9,935 nt of DNA from Alphaproteobacteria bacterium (GTDB taxonomy: Bacteria; Pseudomonadota; Alphaproteobacteria; SMXP01), in contig SMXP01000039.1 in assembly GCA_004356335.1 (NCBI GenBank), forward strand, positions 1-9,935, given 5' to 3'. Every line of letters starts with the position of its first letter. The first letter of the stretch is position 1. Below the pieces are notes generated by a model that did no database searches, was not told where the DNA came from, and saw only the letters and a list, made by a program, of their open reading frames with translations. The position numbers were made by a program, and so were the translations under genes. Positions 1 through 6,400 of this stretch are shown here, one piece after another.

Positions 1-1
1 A

Positions 2-160
2 AGCCGGTGCGACCCATTGCCAAAATATCAACAAGAAAAAGGTGGCATTTACAATGCTGACGCTGCTGATCAGCGGCATATGACGAATAAGATAATTAAT
101 TTGATGTGCGTGAAGCGCTTGGATATAGGGCCCATGCAAATGCGGTGCGTCGGGCACTAA
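2..160 (+). other. Open frame entering from left edge, doubtful partial gene
   Basis: This frame is open from the window edge for 52 codons and closes with TAA at 158-160. The last residues read LDIGPMQMRCVGH. They faintly recall the D-I/V-G-x-M-Q motif of lytic transglycosylases, but the protein stops where that domain should continue and nothing else in the stretch supports the family. An open run of this length occurs by chance fairly easily across six frames. It could be the tail of a gene, a decayed fragment, or non-coding DNA. I do not assign a function. Confidence 0.15.
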
Positions 161-562
161 GTTTAAGAGTTTAAAAGCGCGCATAGAGATCATACAAAAT
201 CAGAGCCATTGCGACCGGCGAAAGACCGTCGATTAGAAATATCGCTCAAATTCGTTGAAATAGCCTAAAGCCGGACCCCGCGGGGCGCCGCCATCCGGGT
301 GTGTGCGGCCATACAAACCGCAAGCCAGCCCGCAATCCCCACCTGTGCGATCTGTCGGAAAATTTGACAATCCGCGATTGTTCCCTCAGGTCCCGGCTAA
401 CACCCTGCAAATGATGGAGGAAACTGTATTCGGCCACGCCGCAAGGACGAAATCCTCGGCGCTACGGCCGAATTTAGGCCGCAAAATGTATACATGAGTC
501 GGATAATTTTACACTTCTTAACGTCACGCCTCATTTTTGGCGGCCCTTAACTACGTAAGCAA

Positions 563-585
563 TTGACATATTTAAATAAAGTCAA
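563..585. repeat. AT-rich nested palindromic site
   Basis: TTGAC (563-567) and GTCAA (581-585) form inverted arms around the perfect palindrome TATTTAAATA (569-578). The two symmetries are offset by about one base. The layout is compatible with a dimeric regulator site or a bendable architectural-protein site. No protein can be named, and a chance origin in AT-rich DNA is possible. Confidence 0.25.
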
Positions 586-728
586 CTTGGCCAAAAAATT
601 GCAGCCGCAATATTAAGGTCGTTGGGACTCCTTAATGGTGAGGGTCATTGGCACTTAAAGAACACGGCGTCGCGCGCTCGAAATCCGTTGCAAGATTTGA
701 AGATTGCGGTCTTAGCCCTTGTGGCAAC

Positions 729-783
729 CCCGGCTCCGGCAGACGTCATCCCGGTCATAATTCTGCTGGAGCCGGGCTTTTCT
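729..783 (+). terminator. Strong hairpin with short T-run, terminator-like
   Basis: The left arm CCCGGCTCCGGCAGA (729-743) pairs with 762-776 over 15 base pairs, with one G-U wobble, around an 18-base loop. It is followed by C then TTTT (778-781). This fits a rho-independent terminator reading on the plus strand, although the loop is long and the T-run short. No protein gene ends upstream, so if it is real it may end a small RNA or a decayed gene. It also separates upstream transcription from the PEP-CTERM remnant that starts at 838. Confidence 0.5.
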
Positions 784-837
784 AAGCTCAAAAAGAGCCG
801 AGATCAGTTGGTCTAGGTTGGCTCCACGAGCTGTGTG

Positions 838-1176
838 ATGCAAGGCAAGACAACTATGGAGGGAAGCCTGCGACTAGGCTTGACAGGATTCTTGACACTT
901 TTTGCTGTCGCGCCAGCTTGGGCAGGTACCGTACAATAATTGCCTGAACCCAGTATGCTTGGACTCGTCGCCCTGGGCGTCGCCGGCGCCATAATTGCCG
1001 CAAATAAGGGCAAGCTGAAAAGGATTTTCGGGCGAGCGGGAAATCTCATTTTGCCCGCTCAAAGCACCGCCTTCCAATGTGGGTCTAGATGTGACCTCTC
1101 ACTAGGTTGGATGTTGCTCAATCCCTTTCTTTCATCCCCCCGCCCGCTTGGCGAAGACAGTCCCGCCACGTCTTGA
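838..1176 (+). pseudogene. Short PEP-CTERM sorting protein interrupted by an in-frame stop
   Basis: Reading from ATG 838, or from the internal ATG 856, gives a signal peptide with a hydrophobic core (GLTGFLTLFAVAPAWA) and an AxA-like cleavage site, followed by GTVQ. Codon 937-939 is then TAA. The same frame resumes immediately with LPEPSMLGLVALGVAG, a hydrophobic stretch and the basic residues of NKGKLKR. This is the three-part PEP-CTERM signal: PEP motif, transmembrane helix, basic cluster. Known members include very short proteins that are little more than a signal peptide joined to a PEP-CTERM, sorted by exosortase to the envelope or exopolysaccharide. The tail runs about 40 residues past the basic cluster to TGA 1174-1176, longer than usual. 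One C-to-T or G-to-T change would create the TAA from CAA or GAA. A nonsense pseudogene is the simplest reading; readthrough or restart at TTG 940 cannot be excluded. Neither start has a strong ribosome site. Confidence 0.7.
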
Positions 1177-1203
1177 CCTTAGCATTCCAGGAAGCTTTTA
1201 TGG
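1173..1203 (+). promoter_or_regulatory. CueR/MerR-type promoter with 19-bp spacer and operator dyad
   Basis: The -35 box TTGACC (1173-1178) is separated by exactly 19 bases (1179-1197) from a -10-like TTATGG (1198-1203). A spacer this long is the hallmark of promoters activated by MerR-family proteins, which untwist the DNA. The spacer carries CCTT on the left and GGAAG on the right at the same spacing as in the Escherichia coli copA promoter as I recall it, so the copA start TTGACCTT, nine bases, then GGAAG is reproduced here. The outer dyad is imperfect: the left arm lacks the CC that follows CTT in copA. Transcription would start near 1210, leaving about 45 untranslated bases before cueR. 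This implies copper-responsive autoregulation and possibly control of the GST downstream. Confidence 0.65.
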
Positions 1204-1256
1204 CCTGTGCGCTTGGCCATTTCGGCTATGGGCGTGACAGGAAGAAGACGAGAGCT

Positions 1257-1643
1257 ATGAATATTGGTGAAGCGGCGCGGTGGTCGAACCTACCGGTCAA
1301 GACCATCCGTTATTATGAGGACATCGGCCTGGTCAAAGCGAAAAGGCGGGACAACGGCTATCGCGATTATGACGAAAATCATGTTCATAAACTAAAGTTC
1401 ATTCAACGTGCCCGTGGTCTTGGATTTTCCATCGAGGAATGCCGCAATTTAATTTCTCTTTATGAAGATAAAAAGCGCGCAAGTGCGGATGTCAAAGCAC
1501 TTGTTGAAACCAGGATTCGCGAAATCGATCACAAGCTTGGGGAATTGCAAAGTTTGCGTCGAACCTTAGGGGATCTTATGGACGCGTGTCATGGCGATGA
1601 TCGCCCCGACTGCCCCATACTGGACGATCTTGCTAGAATTTAA
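1257..1643 (+). CDS. cueR: CueR/HmrR-type Cu(I)-responsive MerR-family regulator
   Basis: This 128-residue cytoplasmic regulator senses Cu(I), or Ag(I)/Au(I), and activates copper-detoxification promoters by distorting DNA. The N-terminal winged helix-turn-helix (residues 1-70) contains the family pattern TIRYYEDIGLV and NGYRDY. A dimerisation helix follows (about 77-110). The metal loop has C111 and C119 seven residues apart, in CHGDDRPDCPIL, close to the E. coli CueR loop. Ser76 in SADVK matches CueR Ser77, the residue that marks monovalent-ion sensors; ZntR-like zinc sensors have Cys there. I place the start at ATG 1257 because MNIGEAARW aligns with the family N-terminus and AGGAAG lies at 1239-1244. 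The frame is open upstream to 1107, but that extension crosses the promoter and has no family likeness. A MerR-type promoter lies directly upstream. The GST gene follows after 90 bases. No copper ATPase or chaperone is in view. Confidence 0.9.
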   Translation: MNIGEAARWSNLPVKTIRYYEDIGLVKAKRRDNGYRDYDENHVHKLKFIQRARGLGFSIEECRNLISLYEDKKRASADVKALVETRIREIDHKLGELQSLRRTLGDLMDACHGDDRPDCPILDDLARI

Positions 1644-1733
1644 CGGAAACGGTGCGAAGCACATGAAGGGTTCCCGGCGCGCGCTTGAGTTGGCATGCTC
1701 ATTGCCCCACAACAACATTGAAAGGGATGCGTC

Positions 1734-2345
1734 ATGATAAAGCTCTATGGCTCGCGACGATCGAGAGCAACACGGTGTCTTTGGGCATTAGAGGAGCTTG
1801 GGTTGGATTACGAACACGTCGACATCAACCATATTGCCGGGGAAACGCAAACGGATGAATTTAAGGCGATCAATCCGGCAGGTAAGGTGCCGACGCTTGT
1901 CGATGGCGATCTCATATTGTTCGAGTCCATGGCGATTAATCTTTATCTCGCGCAAACTTATGGCGGCGGCGGATTGTGGCCGGATGATCGGACGTGCCAA
2001 GCCTTGGCCCTGCAATGGTCCCTATGGGCGGCCACGGAAGCCGAACCCCCCAATGTCGTCATGGCGTTGGAACGGGTGTTCAAGCCGGAATCGGCGCGCG
2101 ATGCGGCGAAAGCCCAGACCGCCGAAGACAATCTCAAGCCGCGTTTGGATTTGCTCAATCAAAAATTGGGCGAATCCGGCGAGTTTCTCACCGCGGCGGG
2201 TTTCACCATTGCCGATCTTAATGTTGCTTCCGTCATGGGCGGTGCGCGCATGTCGGGCATGGATCTGGCGCAATGGCCCAAAGTCAATGTGTGGCTCGAA
2301 GCGATGCTGTCTCGACCCGCCTATCAACGGGCCATGGGTCGCTGA
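1734..2345 (+). CDS. Glutathione S-transferase family protein
   Basis: This is a 203-residue cytosolic protein of the usual bacterial GST length. The N-terminal thioredoxin-like domain (about 1-76) begins IKLYGSRRSRATR. Ser7 or Ser10 is the likely residue activating the glutathione thiol, as in the theta-like and other serine-type classes. VPTL supplies the conserved cis-proline (Pro53), and E64-S65 in LFESMAI is the glutathione gamma-glutamyl binding pair. The helical C-terminal domain (about 85-203) contains FTIADLNVAS with the S/T-x-x-D N-capping box (Thr158, Asp161). The start is fixed by AAAGGGA at 1721-1727, six bases before the ATG. Substrate is not predictable: conjugation of electrophiles, peroxide reduction or dehalogenation are all known in the family. 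It lies 90 bases after cueR on the same strand with no clear promoter between, so joint transcription under copper control is an inference. Confidence 0.9.
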   Translation: MIKLYGSRRSRATRCLWALEELGLDYEHVDINHIAGETQTDEFKAINPAGKVPTLVDGDLILFESMAINLYLAQTYGGGGLWPDDRTCQALALQWSLWAATEAEPPNVVMALERVFKPESARDAAKAQTAEDNLKPRLDLLNQKLGESGEFLTAAGFTIADLNVASVMGGARMSGMDLAQWPKVNVWLEAMLSRPAYQRAMGR

Positions 2346-2368
2346 TGTGCGCGGCTGGTCCCCGTGCC

Positions 2369-2401
2369 GCCCTGTGAGCGCCCTGTGAGCGCCCTGTGGG
2401 C
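2369..2401. repeat. Three tandem copies of an 11-bp unit
   Basis: The unit GCCCTGTGAGC occurs at 2369-2379 and 2380-2390, and as GCCCTGTGGGC at 2391-2401, so there is one mismatch among three copies. It lies just after the GST stop codon in non-coding DNA. The short head-to-tail form suggests slippage; it has no spacers and is not a CRISPR. Copy number may vary between strains. Confidence 0.8.
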
Positions 2402-2404
2402 GCC

Positions 2405-2432
2405 ACGCAAATGCCCGATTGCGTCCCTTTTT
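2405..2432 (+). terminator. Possible rho-independent terminator after the GST gene
   Basis: ACGCAA (2405-2410) pairs with TTGCGT (2419-2424) around an 8-base loop. CCC and then five T residues (2428-2432) follow. It lies about 60 bases beyond the GST stop codon, in the right orientation to end the cueR-GST transcript. The stem is short and the T-run is three bases removed from it, so the call is tentative. Confidence 0.35.
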
Positions 2433-2544
2433 CTGCCGCAAATCCAGACCACACTCGCGTGATGCACTGTGATTGGTAAGCCGCGCAACTCTGATTATTT
2501 GTAGGTCATCCTCAAGCGCAGCCTATCGCAAACGGAGAACCGAC

Positions 2545-2622
2545 GTGTTGGGACGAGCCTTTTCACTTTTTGTGTCACTGGTCATTTTGGCCGGCTCTTT
2601 GAGTCTTTTTCTCTTGCTCTAA
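2545..2622 (+). CDS. Possible 25-residue single-helix membrane peptide
   Basis: GTG 2545 opens a 25-codon frame whose product begins VLGRAFSLFVSLVILAG and is almost wholly hydrophobic, enough for one membrane-spanning helix with a single arginine at the N-terminal side. GGAGA at 2534-2538 lies six bases before the start, a better ribosome site than several larger genes here have. The TAA stop lies in the outer arm of the palindrome that follows. Such peptides can be small membrane-protein subunits, leader peptides or type I toxins; nothing here distinguishes these, and no antisense RNA is evident. At this length, chance is a real alternative. Confidence 0.3.
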   Translation: MLGRAFSLFVSLVILAGSLSLFLLL

Positions 2623-2686
2623 AGCGCATTCAGGAAAAGTGGGCACCGGTTTTCCTGAATGCGCGATCAAACAAGGACTTAGAGCA
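2615..2686. repeat. Dispersed palindrome with AAAAGTGGG-CACCGGTTTT core
   Basis: The core at 2624-2664 is a palindrome: GCGCATTCAGGAAAA at the left and TTTTCCTGAATGCGC at the right pair over 15 bases around an 11-base centre. Outer arms TGCTCTAA (2615-2622) and TTAGAGCA (2679-2686) pair as well. AAAAGTGGG followed by CCGGTTTT resembles a family of short intergenic palindromes widespread in Alphaproteobacteria. A divergent, inverted relative lies at 9761-9806. It may act as an RNA hairpin, for example a bidirectional terminator or mRNA stabiliser, between the small ORF and the DUF1287 remnant. Confidence 0.75.
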
Positions 2687-2721
2687 CGTTAGGGATTCCA
2701 TCTTTTATGAACGTGCGCTAA
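2679..2721. repeat. Second palindrome adjoining and overlapping the first
   Basis: TTAGAGCACGTT (2679-2690) pairs with AACGTGCGCTAA (2710-2721) at 11 of 12 positions around a 19-base loop. Its left arm is the same TTAGAGCA that can close the outer stem of the preceding palindrome, so the two structures are mutually exclusive in RNA. The arrangement looks like a mosaic element built from palindromic modules. It ends 22 bases before the DUF1287 start codon. Confidence 0.6.
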
Positions 2722-2743
2722 CCGAACCACTTAAAGAGGCCCC

Positions 2744-3122
2744 ATGTCCGTTCGTAGAATATGGATCGTCTGTTTTTCTGTATTTGTCGTCTTGATGTTT
2801 GTCGGTCTTGCCGGCCTTGTATCGGCGGCGCCGTCGCCTATAGGGGAACGATTGGCGGCGGCTGCATTGGAGCGCACGCTTCACCACGTGCGCTACGATC
2901 CGTCTTATGTCACCATTCCCTATCCCATGGGCGATGTGCCGGCCGCCTCATTTGCCCCATATCGGTATTATCTCGAGCCGGCGCAGTGCAGATGGCGCCC
3001 GGCCCTTGATTGTCCATAATATCGGTCTCGGTCCCAGACTTGAGGACCGTTTGTTCGAATTTCCCATCACCGGGCACTATCGTTATGATGGTCCTGGCCG
3101 GCTGGGTAACGCGGCAGGTTAG
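2744..3122 (+). pseudogene. DUF1287 protein remnant with internal deletion and frame change
   Basis: ATG 2744, with AAAGAGG at 2733-2739, starts a signal peptide (WIVCFSVFVVLMFVGLAG, cleavage near VSAA) followed by the DUF1287 N-terminus: AAAALERT, VRYDPSYVTIPYPMGDVP. After GDVPA the frame has no further likeness and ends at a stop after codon 3017-3019. The family C-terminus appears in another frame from TTG 2952: LPHIGII, RPLIVHNIG, LEDRLFEFPITGHYRYDG, ending at TAG 3120-3122. Intact DUF1287 proteins, as I recall them, have roughly 90 residues between these blocks, including a conserved GVCTDV cysteine. About 270-280 bases are therefore missing, with the join between 2942 and 2951. DUF1287 is a periplasmic or exported family of uncertain function with an NlpC/P60-like look. 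The lost cysteine and broken frame make a functional product unlikely. Confidence 0.8.
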
Positions 3123-3154
3123 GGGCGCGGCCCCTCCCATTTCTAACCGCTATT

Positions 3155-3170
3155 GCCGTGCTTTCACGGC
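3155..3170. repeat. Small perfect hairpin
   Basis: GCCGTG (3155-3160) pairs with CACGGC (3165-3170) around the loop CTTT. No T-run follows, so it is not a convincing terminator. A second short stem, AGGGGC/GCCCCT, lies at 3121-3135. Bases 3123-3288 hold nothing else I can support. Confidence 0.3.
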
Positions 3171-3288
3171 TCACGCGAGGCGTCTCTATTCCATATGACG
3201 TGCCCCAGAAACGAGATTTTTGCTTTGTTCATACTTGCCTTGGCTCGGGACGAATGGCAGTGATTTTCCGTTAACTTTCAGCCAACAT

Positions 3289-3340
3289 GTGTTGACGGGG
3301 ATTAACGAGAAAATGGACAATCGGGTAGGATCGTCAACAC
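3289..3340 (+). promoter_or_regulatory. Probable promoter of the glutamate dehydrogenase gene, with 9-bp inverted repeat
   Basis: TTGACG (3292-3297, five of six matches to the -35 consensus) is followed after 18 bases by GACAAT (3316-3321, four of six matches to the -10), so transcription would start near 3328, about 80 bases before the ATG at 3408. The -35 box lies within GTGTTGACG (3289-3297). The exact complement, CGTCAACAC (3332-3340), lies just beyond the predicted start, 34 bases away. Arms that cover the -35 and the start region could be an operator pair. The right arm followed by TTTT could instead belong to an RNA hairpin. The regulator is unknown. Confidence 0.4.
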
Positions 3341-3407
3341 TTTTCGGAGAAAATCGAAGCGTCGTGAGTAAACCCTGCGGGCCGCCAAGCCATAGGCTGG
3401 ATCGATC

Positions 3408-6400
3408 ATGGCTAATGCCAGTGTCACATTGAAGCAAGAGCGCATCGACGAAGTGGTTTTGCGCGCCAACGGTGACGGGCAAGACATCACGGGCCCAGAC
3501 CATAGCGGCTTTGATCAATTCGCCGAGGCGTTGCTGGAGGACGCGACAGCCGATGAGCTCGCCGCCTATGATGGCGAGACCTGGTATCACATTGCTTTAT
3601 CCTTTTGGCGATTTGCCGGCAACAGACCGCCCCGCACGACCAAGCTTCGGGTCATCAATCCGGTTCCCGATCGAGACGGCTGGTCGACCAGCCATTCAGT
3701 GTTGCAGATCGTCTGTGACGATATGCAATTTCTTGTCGATTCGGTACTCGGCCAACTCACGGACTTAAATCTTAGACTTTATTCGGTGATTCATCCGGTG
3801 GTTCAAGTTGGCAGAGATAACGCCGGAAACCGCATCGATATCGGCCCACACGACACGGATACATCGCGCAGACTGATTCGTGAATCCATGATTCACATCG
3901 AATTTGAGCATAACGCCGATCCGAAGTTTCTCGAAATGATCCGTATCCGGATTGAAAATGTACTGAAACGCGTAGCACTTGTGGTAACCGACTTCGATGC
4001 CATGCGCGAGCGCTTGCAAGAAGCGGCGAGAGGTCTCATAGACAAGCCGCCGGCGATAGATCTCGAGGAACTCGACGAAAGCATTGCCTTTCTAACCTGG
4101 CTTCACCAGAATCATTTCGTGTTCCTTGGATCACGCATATACCGGTTTGAAGGGGAGCCCGAGACGGGGAACCTTATTCCGCTTGATGAATCCGGGCTCG
4201 GGCTATTGCGCGATCCTAAGATAAGAGTCTTGCGCCGAGGTCGTCAACTGGTCAGCCTGACACCCGAAGTACGCGAGTTCTTGATGCTCCCCGCGCCTAT
4301 TATTATTACCAAGGCCAATGTCCGATCGGATGTTCACCGACGCGTTCACATGGATTATGTTGGCGTTAAGTTGTTCGATGCCCTTGGCAAGCTTGCGGGG
4401 GAATATCGTTTCGTCGGTCTGTTTACCGCCGACGCTTACAACCTGTCTCCCTCGGATATTCCCCTTCTATCGCGTAAGATTGCGCGTGTCATCGAGCGTT
4501 CGGGATTTCCCAGCACGACGTATAACGCGAAGGCCCTGCAGAATATTTTGGATACTTTTCCCCGTGACGAGCTTTTTCAAATATCTGAAGACGAGCTGTT
4601 GCGTTATGGCCTGAGCATCTTGGACCTTCAAGAACGCCCGCGCACGCGAATATTGCTACGGCATGACCGGTACGACCGTTATGTCTCGGCTTTGGTCTAT
4701 GTTCCGCGGGATCGTTACGATTCGAGGGTCCGAGAGCGTATCGCAGATATATTGACAACCGAATTCGATGGCCATATTTCCGCTTATTATCCTCATTTCA
4801 ACGACACGCCGCTTGCCCGCATACATTTTATCATTGGCCTAAACCCGGACAAAGCACCACATTGGCCGGATCCCGACGAACTCGAAAATAAAATCATCGA
4901 AGTGGCACGCAGTTGGACCGACGATCTAGCCGTGGCCCTTGACCGGTTTCATGGCGAAGCGGGCAGCCAACCGCTTTTCGCGCGCTATCGCAATGCTTTT
5001 TCGGCCGGTTATAAAGCGGCCGCCTCGGCCATGGAAGCGGTTCACGATATTGAAAAGCTCGAGCCTTTGGGGCCATCTCCGGCGGTCACCATACGTTCGT
5101 TTCATGGGCCCGGCGATCCCGACTATGCCATTCGCTTCAAACTTTTCCGTGCCGATGAACCGGTTCCGCTGAGCGATGTTTTGCCGATTCTAGAAAATAT
5201 CGGATTGAGAGTTATTCAGGAAGCAAGCTACCCGCTTGACCGGGGCGATGCTTTATTTTGGATTCACGATTTTTATATGGAACATCCGCGGCGGCAGCCC
5301 CTGTCGTCGCCAAGCGTCGGCAAGAATATTGAGGAGGCTTTTGCCGCTGTCTGGCAGGGACGGGCCGAGAATGACGGCTTCAACCGCTTAACAATAGGCC
5401 AAGAACTGTCCTGGCGAAACGTCGCGCTTTTGCGCTCGCTTGCGCATTACCGTCAGCAAACCGGCCGAACCCTTTCCGTCAGCTATATGCAAGATACCCT
5501 TGTGCGTCACCCCGCCGTCACGCAGCTTCTTGTGGATCTGTTCTATGTGAGATTCGATCCGGCATTGTCATTAGAAAAGGAACAGCGCTTAAGTCGTGCT
5601 GAAGAGATCCGTATACAGATTATAGAAGCGTTGAACGAGGTGGATAGCCTTGACGAAGATCGAATCATGCGTCAATTCCTTGATCTTATCATGGCTCTTC
5701 TTCGCACCAATTTCTTCCAGACGGACGAATCCGGGACACGCAAAGCGTATCTTTCTTTCAAGATTTCCAGCCGCGATATAGCGGATCTGCCTTTACCCAA
5801 GCCGTTGACCGAAATTTTTGTATACTCGACGCGCTTCGAAGCTGTGCATTTGCGCTGGAGCCCGGTTGCTCGAGGCGGCTTGCGCTGGTCGGACCGAAGA
5901 GAAGATTTCCGAACGGAAATACTCGGTCTAGCGAAAGCACAGCAGGTCAAGAATGCTATAATCGTGCCGGCCGGCGCGAAGGGCGGGTTTGTCCCCAAAC
6001 AATTGCCAAGCAATGGCTCAAGGCAAGATATTCTTGATGAAGGTGTTATCTGTTATCGCATGTTCATTGCCGGTTTGCTTGACCTTACCGACAACATCAA
6101 GAACGGAAAAGTTGTCGGTCCGGACCATCTAATTGCTTATGATGATGACGATCCCTATCTCGTTGTCGCCGCCGATAAAGGCACGGCAACTTTTTCCGAT
6201 ATCGCCAACGAAATTGCCGCCCGGTATGATTTTTGGTTGGGCGATGCCTTCGCTTCGGGCGGCTCGCAAGGTTACGATCACAAGGGCATGGGGATTACCG
6301 CCCGAGGCGCCTGGGAGGCGATCAAGCGGCACTTTCGTGAACTCGGCGTTGATATTCAAACGCAAGACTTTACGGTTATCGGTGTCGGCGATATGTCGGG

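Larger units (their letters stand above)
161..837. other. Long region without a recognisable gene
   Basis: About 680 bases hold no coding sequence I can support. Short open frames on both strands have no recognisable motif and no good ribosome binding site. What can be seen is structural: a 10-bp GC palindrome CCCCGCGGGG at 276-285, an AT-rich palindromic site at 563-585, a 6-bp inverted repeat TTAAGG/CCTTAA at 613-618 and 630-635, and a long hairpin at 729-776. The stretch from about 485 to 620 is clearly richer in A and T than the flanking genes, as expected for regulatory or horizontally acquired DNA. It could also carry a small RNA that ends at the hairpin. Confidence 0.5.

Noticed and set aside
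276..285. CCCCGCGGGG palindrome considered as an operator
   Set aside because: A 10-bp GC palindrome alone, with no promoter or gene nearby, is not enough evidence.
246..437. Minus-strand open frame of 63 residues
   Set aside because: No start signal, no recognisable motif and low-complexity basic composition; likely a chance frame.
622..816. Open frame whose end reads like a signal peptide (KIAVLALVATPAPAD), in the same frame as the PEP-CTERM remnant
   Set aside because: It needs a TTG start without a ribosome site, has no family likeness, and its 3' half is occupied by the 15-bp hairpin at 729-776, which explains the sequence better.
1107..1256. N-terminal extension of the CueR frame
   Set aside because: It crosses the MerR-type promoter and has no family likeness. 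MNIGEAARW at 1257 matches the known family N-terminus.
2369..2401. Tandem repeat considered as a CRISPR fragment
   Set aside because: The units are 11 bp, directly abutting and without spacers.
2022..2441. Minus-strand open frame of 139 residues opposite the GST gene
   Set aside because: It lies almost wholly antisense to a well-supported GST and has the Arg/His-rich composition of a shadow frame.
3186..3590. Minus-strand open frame of 134 residues across the promoter and 5' end of the glutamate dehydrogenase gene
   Set aside because: It overlaps the dehydrogenase N-terminus antisense, has no recognisable motif and no clear ribosome site.
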